Below are positions 9,042 through 16,834 of a DNA stretch of 64,000 nt, piece by piece. The notes beneath the pieces were generated by a model. That model worked only from the letters and a program-made list of their open reading frames with translations. It had not been told where the DNA came from and made no database searches. Position 1 is the stretch's first letter; the number at the start of each line of letters is the position of its first letter. The translations under genes and the position numbers were made by a program. The stretch is from Streptomyces sp. NBC_01431 (GTDB lineage: Bacteria; Actinomycetota; Actinomycetes; Streptomycetales; Streptomycetaceae), in assembly GCF_036231355.1 (NCBI RefSeq), contig NZ_CP109496.1, positions 620,001 through 684,000 of the forward strand, read 5' to 3'.

Positions 9042-9449
9042 TCACTCCGTGATGGTGGGCGGCGCGGCCATGAGGGGGCGCAGCTCCAGCCACTCGTGGA
9101 TCGGCTTGCCGTCCGCTCCGGGGGCGGCCGACAGCTCCCCCGCCAGTTCGAGGGCGCGCTCGTGGCTGTCGACGTCGATCACCATCCAGCCGGCGATGAG
9201 GTCCTTGGTCTCGGCGAACGGGCCGTCGGTGACCGGCGGGCGCCCCTCGCCGTCGTAGCGGACCCACGTCCCTTCGGGGGCGAGCCCCTGCGCGTCGACG
9301 AACTCGCCGGTCTCCTCCAGCCGGGCCGCGAAGTCGTGCATGTACTGCACATGATCCGAGATCTCCTGCGGCGTCCACCGGTCCATGGGCACGTCGTTCA
9401 CCGCAGCCGGGGCGCCGCGGTAGTGCTTGAGCAACAAGTACTTGGCCAT
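9042..9449 (-). CDS. YCII/DGPF-domain protein, partner of the ECF sigma factor
   Basis: A small (135 aa) ferredoxin-like-fold protein of the YCII/DGPF family. It begins MAKYLLLKHYRG and contains the diagnostic VTDGPFAETKD and later helix-strand segments with a long ISDHVQYMHDFAARLEETGEF region. ATG at 9449 has AGGAGAACGACA just upstream. These proteins are encoded next to ECF42-type sigma factors in actinobacteria and are presumed to modulate or be controlled by them; the mechanism is not known. The stop codon is 8 bp from the sigma factor ATG. Confidence 0.9.
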   Translation of the reverse strand: MAKYLLLKHYRGAPAAVNDVPMDRWTPQEISDHVQYMHDFAARLEETGEFVDAQGLAPEGTWVRYDGEGRPPVTDGPFAETKDLIAGWMVIDVDSHERALELAGELSAAPGADGKPIHEWLELRPLMAAPPTITE

Positions 9450-9587
9450 TGTCGTTCTCCTAGGTGCGGTGCGACCCATTGTTGTCGCGTTCACAGCTGG
9501 GACGGAGCCGGTCACGGGTTCTCGACATCGCCGCCAGGATTTTTTTGACCCGCCTGGATGAGCCCGGGGCGGGCCGTCGCACGGGCG

Positions 9588-10517
9588 TCACGGATCCGGG
9601 ACGGTGTCCGTCGCGAGGGCTGCGGCCCGCAGAGCGGCCGCGAGGCGGACCACGGGTTCGCCGGGCGGCTGGGGAAGCCGGGCCAGGAGCACGCGCCGCA
9701 GTTCCTGCGGGCCACCGCGGACCGGCAGGACGCGCACCCCGGTCGGCACGGCGGCGGCCATCGCGGCGGGCACGGTGGTCAGACCGCAGCCCGCTGCCAC
9801 GAGATGCAGCTTCGCCAGCCAGTCCCGGGCCGTGTGGACGATCTCGGGGCGTTCGTCCAGGCCGGGCCACACCCCCATGAGTCCGTCCGCGCCGGATGAC
9901 GAACCGACGATCCAGCGCTGCCCGCGCAGGTCGGCCACGTCGACGAACTCGCCGCGGGCCAGCGGGTGCGCCGCGGGCACGGCCAGGCACAGGGCGCGCT
10001 CGGTGAGCGTCTGTAGCGCCAGCGGGGGTGATTCGGTGTCCGGTGCGCGAAAGGGCGGCGCGGATGCCAGCAGCGCCAGATCGATGCTGCCCGCCCGCAG
10101 GGCGCGCACCAGCGCCGGGGTGCCCCCTTCGCGGCTGATCACATGCAGCCCGGGATCGCTGCGTCGCAGCGCGGCGAGGGCCTGCGGTACCAGGGTGGTA
10201 CCGGCGCTGGGGAACCAGCCCAGGCGCACGGTGCCACCGGGGCCGGGCAGGCCGGACAGTTCACGGGCGGTCGCCTCGATCTCGTCCAGCACGACCGTCG
10301 CACGGCGCATCACCACCCGCCCGGCCGCCGTCAGCCGTACCCCGTCGCGCCGTCGTTCCAGCAACTCCGCACCCGCGGCCCGCTCGATCGAGGCCATCTG
10401 GCGCGACACCGCCGACTGCGTGTACCCCAGCGAGGCCGCGGCCGCGGTGAAGGTCCCCTGCTCGGCCACCGCGCGGAACACCCGCAGCGCGGTCAGCGAC
10501 ACATCCGTGAAGTCCAT
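9588..10517 (-). CDS. LysR-family transcriptional regulator
   Basis: A 309-aa LysR-type regulator. The N-terminal winged HTH is clear (LRVFRAVAEQGTFTAAAASLGYTQSAVSRQMASIE across about residues 10-45, followed by LLERRRDGVRLTAAG). The remaining residues fit the periplasmic-binding-like effector domain, including VRLGWFPSAG and the late segment VAAGCGLTTVPA. It is divergent from a short-chain dehydrogenase gene with 71 bp between starts, the classic arrangement for a LysR regulator and its target. No clear ribosome binding site precedes the ATG. Confidence 0.92.
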   Translation of the reverse strand: MDFTDVSLTALRVFRAVAEQGTFTAAAASLGYTQSAVSRQMASIERAAGAELLERRRDGVRLTAAGRVVMRRATVVLDEIEATARELSGLPGPGGTVRLGWFPSAGTTLVPQALAALRRSDPGLHVISREGGTPALVRALRAGSIDLALLASAPPFRAPDTESPPLALQTLTERALCLAVPAAHPLARGEFVDVADLRGQRWIVGSSSGADGLMGVWPGLDERPEIVHTARDWLAKLHLVAAGCGLTTVPAAMAAAVPTGVRVLPVRGGPQELRRVLLARLPQPPGEPVVRLAAALRAAALATDTVPDP

Positions 10518-10551
10518 GACTTTTACTCATACCACGGGTGCTGAACTTTCG

Positions 10552-10581
10552 TTGGACTCATGGATCGGATGCTCCTAGCGT
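10552..10581 (+). promoter_or_regulatory. Promoter giving a probable leaderless SDR transcript
   Basis: TTGGAC (10552-10557) and TAGCGT (10576-10581) are separated by 18 nt and the -10 ends 7 nt before the ATG at 10589, so transcription would start at or next to the start codon. No Shine-Dalgarno sequence is present. Two direct copies of ACTCAT (10525-10530 and 10556-10561) lie 31 bp apart in the same region and could be regulator contacts. Confidence 0.55.
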
Positions 10582-10588
10582 TGCAGGC

Positions 10589-11476
10589 ATGAACACTCCT
10601 CGCATCGCCCTCGTCACGGGCGCCAATCAGGGCCTGGGCCGCGCACTCGTCGAAGGCCTCGCGGCCCGCATGGGAGCGGACGACCTGGTCCTGCTCACCG
10701 GACGCAGCGAGCTGCGCGTCACCGATGCTGCCCGCGAGGTGGCGCAGTTGCCCGCCACCCGCGCCCTAGTGCGGGGGCGGGTCCTGGACGTCACCGACGC
10801 CGACGCGATCGGCCGGCTCGCCGACGAGTTGCAGGGCCAGTACGGCGGCGTCGACGTGGTGATCTCCAACGCCGTCGCCCGCCTGCTGCCCCACGAGTCG
10901 CAGGCGGAGCACGCCGACGAGGTCATCGACGTGTCCAACACCGCCACCCACGCGGTCCTGCGCTCCTTCGGTCCGGTCCTGCGCCCCGGCGGCCGGCTGC
11001 TCGTGGTGGCCAGCAGCCTGGGCACCCTCGGCCATCTCGATCCCCGCGTGGGTCGGCTGTTCGACGGGGCGAGCCTCGACCAGGTCGAGTACGCCGTCGA
11101 GTCCTGGCGCACCGCCGTGCACAACCGCACCGCGCAGGAGGCGGGTTGGCCGCGCTGGCTGAACATACCGTCGAAAGTGGCCCAGGTCGCCGCCGTGCGC
11201 GCGTTGGCCGCCGAGCGGCGCGAACGTGACCTCGCGACCGGCACCCTCATCGCCTCCATCTGCCCCGGCATGGTCGACACCGCGACCTCGCGGCCGTGGT
11301 TCAGCGATTTCAGCGACGCCCAGTCGCCGTCCGACGCGGCCCGAGCAGTGCTCGACGTGGTGTTCGCCGAGGACGTCGACCCCGTCCTGTACGGCGAGTT
11401 GATCCGCTTCGGCAAGGCCCTGGACTGGCACAGCGGCGCGCCCCTGACGGAGCAGGACCGCCTGATCAAGCCCTGA
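10589..11476 (+). CDS. Short-chain dehydrogenase/reductase (SDR)
   Basis: An NAD(P)-dependent oxidoreductase of 295 aa with the Rossmann glycine motif TGANQGLGRAL at the N-terminus and an NAVARLL segment in place of the usual NNAG. The catalytic region is atypical: Ser-Ser of VVASSLGTLGHL is present, but the usual YxxxK is replaced around EYAVESWRTAV, so the classical Tyr-Lys pair is not obvious. CPGMVDTATSRPW is the usual post-active-site segment. The start is set at ATG 10589, the first Met before the Rossmann strand. It is divergent from, and probably controlled by, the LysR regulator. Confidence 0.85.
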   Translation: MNTPRIALVTGANQGLGRALVEGLAARMGADDLVLLTGRSELRVTDAAREVAQLPATRALVRGRVLDVTDADAIGRLADELQGQYGGVDVVISNAVARLLPHESQAEHADEVIDVSNTATHAVLRSFGPVLRPGGRLLVVASSLGTLGHLDPRVGRLFDGASLDQVEYAVESWRTAVHNRTAQEAGWPRWLNIPSKVAQVAAVRALAAERRERDLATGTLIASICPGMVDTATSRPWFSDFSDAQSPSDAARAVLDVVFAEDVDPVLYGELIRFGKALDWHSGAPLTEQDRLIKP

Positions 11477-11546
11477 GCGGTCTTGCCGCGGCCTCAACTC
11501 ACTTCAGAGTATGGGGAGTTCGTCCGTGCCGCCTCCCTCGGCCCGC

Positions 11547-12458
11547 TCAGCGGTCACGGCCGGCGCGGTCGCTTCGCCGGAAGGCGCCGGGGGTCATGTC
11601 CGCTTCCCGGGAGAAGAACTTCCCGAAATTGGTCGGCTCGCCGAACCCGACGGCCCGGCCGATCGCGGCGACCGCCAGATCGGTGTGCACCAGCAGGCGC
11701 TTCGCCTCCAATGTGACCCGCGCGTCGAGGAACTGCTTGGCGGTCCTGCCGGTCGCCGCGAGGCAGGCGCGGGTGAGGGTCCGGGGCGCGTATCCGAGCC
11801 GTACGGCATAGTCCTGCACATCCCGGGTGTCCGCGAAGGAGCGTTCCACTTCACGCTGGAAGGCGCGGAAAACCTCGTTCACCTGGGCCGAATCGGAGCC
11901 GGACGGACGCGGCAGCCGCGCGATGCGAAGGAGCGTCACTCCCAGGAGATGACGGAGCAGCTCGACCGCCAGATCTGTGGCGGCCTCGTCACCAGTGCCG
12001 AAGTGCCGGTATTCGGAGGCGAGTTCCGCTGCGGACCGGTGAACTGTTTCGCGTTCGCCGGCCGGTGCCGACAGCGCCGCCGGCCCGAAGTCGAGGTCGA
12101 GCAGTGCGGAGGCGCCGGGCATGAGGGGCGGGAAGTCCGCGGTGAACAGTAGGACGATCGCGTCCAGTTCGGCCAGGCGTCCGCCCGGCCCCGCGGGCAG
12201 CCGCTGCACCTGGCCCGGCCGCACATGCAGCACGGTTCCGGGTCGGCAGTCGTGGGATACGAAATCGACCATCGCGACGCCTCTCCCGGAGCGGACCACG
12301 GTGAGCTGGTGGAAGTCGGCGCGAATTGGCGACGAGGCGACTCGCTCCTTCGTCCGGGAGCTCAACTGCGCGAAGGTCAGCGCCTCCAGTCCCAGGCGTG
12401 GCCGGTCCGGGTTCTCGTATCCGAAGTCGATGATCTCGGCGTGTCCGGAATTGACCAT
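11547..12458 (-). CDS. AraC-family transcriptional regulator
   Basis: A 303-aa regulator with an N-terminal cupin-like sensing region (beta-rich, with HDCRPGTVLHVRPGQVQRL) and a C-terminal double HTH of the AraC/XylS type: VQDYAVRLGYAPRTLTRACL as the first helix-turn-helix and AIGRAVGFGEPTNFGKFF as the signature second one. The gene follows the SDR convergently with about 70 bp between stops. Its target is not evident; the methylisoborneol operon lies immediately upstream on the same strand, 94 bp away. Confidence 0.9.
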   Translation of the reverse strand: MVNSGHAEIIDFGYENPDRPRLGLEALTFAQLSSRTKERVASSPIRADFHQLTVVRSGRGVAMVDFVSHDCRPGTVLHVRPGQVQRLPAGPGGRLAELDAIVLLFTADFPPLMPGASALLDLDFGPAALSAPAGERETVHRSAAELASEYRHFGTGDEAATDLAVELLRHLLGVTLLRIARLPRPSGSDSAQVNEVFRAFQREVERSFADTRDVQDYAVRLGYAPRTLTRACLAATGRTAKQFLDARVTLEAKRLLVHTDLAVAAIGRAVGFGEPTNFGKFFSREADMTPGAFRRSDRAGRDR

Positions 12459-12552
12459 AGTGGGACCGCACCTTACTTGAGGCCCCAGGGCGTTGACGAT
12501 TGAGAGGGCCGGGTCGTCGGATGACGGCCCGGCCCCTTTCGGGCGAGATGGG

Positions 12553-13428
12553 TCAGACGCGATCGGCGGCGATCAGGAGGTACTGGAAGGAGCCGTCCGC
12601 GTACGAGTTGAGGAAGGCCTCTTCGATGCCGGTGACCAGGGATGAGGTGGCCCGCAGCTGCCAGTACGGCGTGGTCGCGGCCGTCAGGTCGATGACCGCT
12701 TGCGGTACGAGACGGTTGTTGGCCATGGCGCGCATGTATTCCCGGCGGGAGTGGATGTTGCACTCGAAGTGCGCGTTGATCTGGGAGACCCACTTCGAGG
12801 GCTGCCCGTAACGCGGGTTCCAGCAGCCGGTGATGGTGACGTAGCGGCCGCCGACCGCAAGAACGCGGGAGTGCTCGGCGAAGAGGTCGTCGAGGTCGAC
12901 GTACATGCTCGACTCGTTGTTCCACGAAGCCGCGGCCTGGCCGGTCTCGAAGGGTGTGTCGAGCATGTTGCACACACGGGCGCGGATGTGGTCGTCGATG
13001 CCGAGTTCGTGGGCGCGCCGGTTGGCGAACTCGGCCTGCTTGGCCGACAGGGTGACCCCCTCGACCCTGCATCCGAACCGCTGGTGGGCCATGACCATCG
13101 ATCCGCCCCGCCCGCAGCCGGCGTCCATGAGCATGTCGTCACGCCCGATGGAGCCGAGGTGGCTGAGAAGGACTTCGGCCTGCGCCGACTCCAAACGGTG
13201 GAGCTCGGTGATCAGTTTCTTCTCGTACTCGCTGTCGTCGACGTCACCGAGAGCGGCGTGGTCGACGTCACCGATGCCGTAATGGTGGTGGTAGAGCCCG
13301 TCGACGTCCCCGAGACGCAGGTTCACGGGCCTGGCCTCCTGGTCCCAGTACCTGGCGATGTCCCCCTGATAGGGCGACACCGGGGCGGGGATGAAGGCGG
13401 ACGTGCTGGTGGTCAGTTCGGTGGTCAC
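12553..13428 (-). CDS. Geranyl diphosphate 2-C-methyltransferase (GPPMT)
   Basis: A SAM-dependent methyltransferase of 291 aa, first enzyme of 2-methylisoborneol synthesis: it methylates C2 of geranyl diphosphate to give 2-methyl-GPP. SAM-binding motif I is DAGCGRGG at residues 102-109; YHHHYGIGD near residue 47 and NNESSMYVDLDDLF are family signatures. The assignment rests on these signatures plus the adjacent cognate cyclase gene, 14 bp upstream on the same strand (stop 13443, start 13428). The protein is cytosolic. Length and order match known actinobacterial GPPMT genes, so the call is firm. Confidence 0.95.
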   Translation of the reverse strand: MTTELTTSTSAFIPAPVSPYQGDIARYWDQEARPVNLRLGDVDGLYHHHYGIGDVDHAALGDVDDSEYEKKLITELHRLESAQAEVLLSHLGSIGRDDMLMDAGCGRGGSMVMAHQRFGCRVEGVTLSAKQAEFANRRAHELGIDDHIRARVCNMLDTPFETGQAAASWNNESSMYVDLDDLFAEHSRVLAVGGRYVTITGCWNPRYGQPSKWVSQINAHFECNIHSRREYMRAMANNRLVPQAVIDLTAATTPYWQLRATSSLVTGIEEAFLNSYADGSFQYLLIAADRV

Positions 13429-13442
13429 AGGAAAGCCACTCC

Positions 13443-14771
13443 TTACCAGAAATCGGGCAGGCTATATCGGTAGGTGTTGGTCTGATGCCAGTAGTGGTTG
13501 CCGTCGACCCAGACGGCCACGCCCCGGAGGAATCGCAGGACGCTCGGGACGGGGTACGCGGCAGCCACCGCGGCGGCTTCGGCTTCGAAGTCGTGCATGA
13601 GGTCGTTGTGGACCTCGACCGCCTTGAGGTAGGCGTCCTGGTCGGACAGGTCCTCACGTTCGGCGAGCACCACCGGCAGGTTCAGGTGTCGGCCGGGGCT
13701 GTTGAGTTCCTTGGTGTAGGAGTACAGGTCGTTGACGATCGTGGTGGCGTTGCCGGCGAGCGCGATGACCCGCTGCATGGCGGGCTGGGCGTGCAGGTCC
13801 GCCGGGAGTTCGTAGCCGCCCACGGTGTCGGTGATGGTGGGGCAGGGGCGGAAGTTGTTGAACTGGCGCATCGCCAGGTACTCCCACACGTCGGGCACGT
13901 GGCCCGTCTCGGCCCATGCCGCCTCGGCGAGGTATCCCAGGTGCAGCCGGGCCATGTCGTGCCGGAACCGGTCGGCCTGGGAGGGGGTGGCGTGCTGGTT
14001 GAAGTACTCCATGGCGGAGCGGTAGGCGCGCCGGGGAGCGTCCGACTGGAGCGAGGCGGCCCACTCCGGTTCGTACTCCTTCGTGGTGTGCAGCGGGTCG
14101 AGGGCCGTGTGCGCCAGTAGGAGGCGGCTGCCGAGACCGACGGGTGAGCCCCCGTGGTCCTCGCAGTAGCAGTCGTCCACCGCGTTCTCGGCGACCATCA
14201 GACGTGCGGCGACCATCAGGTGGTCGATGGTGGGGGCGTCGGGATGGCAGGCGACCATGTAGCGCGCGACGGAGAAGCCGTCGAACTGGTCCTCCCACTC
14301 CGGAGGGTAGGCCTGGACCTCGTTCACGGCCCATGTCTTGATCCTGCGGCCGACCTCCTCCACCCGAACGGGGTCGGGTTCCGGCACCGGGTGGTGATAG
14401 AGACCCGGCACGGGGGTGCCCTGCGTCGGTGACTCGGGCGCAGGGGGCTCCTCCTCGCACCGGCCCAGCCGCAAACCGGTCGTGCCCAGCCCCGTCGGGC
14501 CGCGCAGGACGCGTGCCAGGGCAGGGCCCAGTTGGCCCGCCGGGGCGGCGCCCTCCGGTACGTGCCGCTCGATCAGGTCAGCATCGGGGGCGAGGTCGGG
14601 TACGGACGTGTCGGGGGCGGCCGCCGGTGCGGCGGGGACGGCGACATGGGGTGGGCCGGGAAGGGCGGGCCGGGTACCGGCTTCGACGCCGGAGGCAAGG
14701 GTGCGGTCCCGAAGGCGGGCCGCGTCGGCCGACTGGCTCGACTGCACAGGGGCAGCACCAGGCTCGGGCAT
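13443..14771 (-). CDS. 2-methylisoborneol synthase (terpene cyclase)
   Basis: A class I terpene cyclase of 442 aa that converts 2-methyl-GPP to the earthy volatile 2-methylisoborneol. The Mg-binding acidic motif is DDCYCED (199-205), the NSE triad is NDLYSYTKE (347-355) and the C-terminal RY pair is at 435-436. The first ~120 residues are Ala/Pro-rich, low-complexity and precede the catalytic domain. ATG at 14771 follows CAGGAG at good spacing; the open frame continues further upstream but lies over the shell gene. It sits between the encapsulin gene (119 bp away) and the GPPMT gene (14 bp), in one operon. The N-terminal tail may direct the enzyme into the shell; that is an inference. Confidence 0.95.
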   Translation of the reverse strand: MPEPGAAPVQSSQSADAARLRDRTLASGVEAGTRPALPGPPHVAVPAAPAAAPDTSVPDLAPDADLIERHVPEGAAPAGQLGPALARVLRGPTGLGTTGLRLGRCEEEPPAPESPTQGTPVPGLYHHPVPEPDPVRVEEVGRRIKTWAVNEVQAYPPEWEDQFDGFSVARYMVACHPDAPTIDHLMVAARLMVAENAVDDCYCEDHGGSPVGLGSRLLLAHTALDPLHTTKEYEPEWAASLQSDAPRRAYRSAMEYFNQHATPSQADRFRHDMARLHLGYLAEAAWAETGHVPDVWEYLAMRQFNNFRPCPTITDTVGGYELPADLHAQPAMQRVIALAGNATTIVNDLYSYTKELNSPGRHLNLPVVLAEREDLSDQDAYLKAVEVHNDLMHDFEAEAAAVAAAYPVPSVLRFLRGVAVWVDGNHYWHQTNTYRYSLPDFW

Positions 14772-14890
14772 CCGTAGCTCCTGAGGTGAGGTGAGGCACG
14801 CGGGCCTGCTGGCGCGTGACGGCAAGGGCAGGGCGGACTGCGCCGGGGCGGGCCCGGGTTCGCCCGGAACAACAGGGCCGTCGAACGGCT

Positions 14891-16303
14891 CTAGTCGCGC
14901 CTGCGGGCGATCTGCACGTTCTCCAGCACGCCGAGCGCGTTGGGCACCAGGATGGCGGCGGAGTAGTAGGCGGTGACCAGGTACGAGGAGATCGCCTGCT
15001 CGCTCATGCCCATGAAGCGGACCGACAGACCGGGTTCGTGCTCGTCCGGCAGGCCGGTCTGGTGCAGACCGATGACGCCCTGGTTGTCCTCGCCGATGCG
15101 CATGGCGAGGATCGAGCTGGTGCTTTCCCTGCTGATGGGGATCTTGTCGCACGGCAGGATCGGAACGCCGCGCCAGGCCCGCACCTGCTCCCCGCAGAGC
15201 TCGACTTGGTCGGGGTAGATCCCACGGGCGTTGAACTCGCGCCCGATGGCGGCGATCGTCCGGGGGTGGGCGAGGAACATCCTGGTGCCGCGGCGACGGC
15301 AGAGGAGCTCGTCGAGGTCGTCCGGGGTGGGCGGGCCCGAGTGGGTCTGGATCCGCTGCTTGAAGTCGGCGTTGTGGAGCAGGCCGAACTCCCGATTGTT
15401 GATCAGCTCGTGCTCCTGGCGCTCTCGCAGCGCCTCGATGGTGAGCCTGAGCTGTTCCTCGGTCTGGTTCATCGGCCCGTTGTAGAGGTCGGCGACCCTC
15501 GTATGGACCCGCAGCACCGTCTGCGCGACGGACAGCTCGTACTCGCGTGGGCGAAGCTCGTAGTCGACGAAGGCGCCCGGGAGTTGGGCTTCTCCGACGT
15601 GACCGGCCGACATCGCGATCTCGGCCTCGCCGTGCCGGTTCTGTCGCTGCCGGGGAAGGGCGCCGAACCGTTCGATGTGAGCCTGGAGGCCCGGCGCCGC
15701 GGAAACCACTGCTGCGAAGTCCGCGCGGGACAGCGTGAGCAGGGTGCCGCCGGTCTCGGCCGTGGCGGTGTAGTCCCAGGTGGCGTCGGCGTCCAGAAGG
15801 GCGTTCTCGCCGAAGTGCTGGCCGTCGGCCAGCACGGCGACGGCGATCTCGTCACCGTACTGGCCGACGGAGGTCTGCTGGATCCGGCCGTGGGCGATCA
15901 AGTGGATCTGTTCCGCGGGGGCTCCATGCCGGACGAGCACCTCACCGGCGCGGAAGTCGCGCTGGACGCACCGGTCAGCGATCGCGGTCAGTACCTCGAC
16001 GTCCTCGAAGCCACGCAGCAGGGCCAGTTCGCCCAGCTCACGGGGGATCACCCGGGCGTCGGCGCCGTCCTGGACGAATTCGATGAGCCCATCGCCGACG
16101 GCGTAACTCAGCCGACGGTTCACCCGGTAGGCACCGCCCTTGACCTCCACCCAGGGGAGCATCCGCAGCAGCCAGCGAGAGGTGATCTCCTGCATCTGCG
16201 GAGCGGACTTGGCCGTGGTGGCAAGGTTGCGGGCAGCCGCGGTGCTCAGACTGTTCCGCCGAGGCGCCTCCAGCTCCGCTTCGGGGCTGGTCTCAATCGT
16301 CAT
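14891..16303 (-). CDS. Family 2B encapsulin shell protein with inserted cyclic-nucleotide-binding-like domain
   Basis: A 470-aa nanocompartment shell protein related to EshA. An N-terminal arm (1-60) is followed by a cNMP-binding-like domain (about 95-210) and then by the HK97-type shell fold (about 230-470, with [38 protein letters not shown] and [20 protein letters not shown]). ATG at 16303 has AAGGAGAG at 10 nt. In the phosphate-binding cassette ([17 protein letters not shown]) the usual Arg is replaced by Trp-Asp, so classic cAMP binding is doubtful. First gene of the 2-methylisoborneol operon; family 2B shells are known to accompany such cyclases. Confidence 0.9.
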   Translation of the reverse strand: MTIETSPEAELEAPRRNSLSTAAARNLATTAKSAPQMQEITSRWLLRMLPWVEVKGGAYRVNRRLSYAVGDGLIEFVQDGADARVIPRELGELALLRGFEDVEVLTAIADRCVQRDFRAGEVLVRHGAPAEQIHLIAHGRIQQTSVGQYGDEIAVAVLADGQHFGENALLDADATWDYTATAETGGTLLTLSRADFAAVVSAAPGLQAHIERFGALPRQRQNRHGEAEIAMSAGHVGEAQLPGAFVDYELRPREYELSVAQTVLRVHTRVADLYNGPMNQTEEQLRLTIEALRERQEHELINNREFGLLHNADFKQRIQTHSGPPTPDDLDELLCRRRGTRMFLAHPRTIAAIGREFNARGIYPDQVELCGEQVRAWRGVPILPCDKIPISRESTSSILAMRIGEDNQGVIGLHQTGLPDEHEPGLSVRFMGMSEQAISSYLVTAYYSAAILVPNALGVLENVQIARRRD

Positions 16304-16834
16304 CCGCCGGGCTCTCCTTCGCGAGGGTGTCGGGCAAGCGGGCCAACCGGTGCGGGAGGAACCAGGGCGGATCCCAGGAATCCGTCCAGCTCCCGAGGAC
16401 CAGTAAAGGGCCCGTACGCCCAGCTCACGCCGAGAGTCCGTCGGTGTTACCACGATGCGGTGATCTTGCGCCGTATGAGGTTTGTCCCGGCAATCGAAGG
16501 TATTCGGCCTACCTGTCCGACAGCGCACGCACCCGCCGGTCGCCGACGACGGGGAGGACCCGCGCGGCACGCGCTTCGCCGCCCCTCCACGCCGGGCCCG
16601 GGATTCCAACCGAATCCCTTCACTTTTGCACGACGAAAGACACACACCTACACACAGCCGATAGCAAGCCTTTGCCTTTGCGTACCTGTCAACTGGCCCT
16701 ACCTGTCGGTACGTTCATGACTGCCACCACTTTTCGGGGTGGCAGACCCTCAACGTCAACTTGTCATGCACCTGGCGTTTCTTCGCGTTCCCGCCCGTCC
16801 CTGGGCAGGGCGCTCCCCCCATGGAGGAAGAACC
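16304..16834. promoter_or_regulatory. Divergent regulatory region, encapsulin operon / S53 peptidase
   Basis: This 531-bp gap contains promoters for both directions, though no unambiguous -35/-10 set could be fixed. It is less GC-rich than its surroundings at about 16615-16690. An inverted repeat at 16721-16745 (separate entry) lies 90 bp before the peptidase start. No coding segment is credible here. Confidence 0.4.
16721..16745. promoter_or_regulatory. 8-bp inverted repeat, candidate operator or 5'-UTR hairpin
   Basis: CTGCCACC (16721-16728) and GGTGGCAG (16738-16745) are perfect complements separated by 9 nt. The element is 90 bp upstream of the S53 peptidase start, too far from any upstream gene end to be its terminator, so a protein-binding site or leader hairpin is more likely. 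Confidence 0.4.

Noticed and set aside
12553..16303. A larger terpene or polyketide biosynthetic cluster around the MIB genes
   Set aside because: The flanking genes (AraC regulator, S53 peptidase) have no biosynthetic signature; only the three-gene operon is supported.
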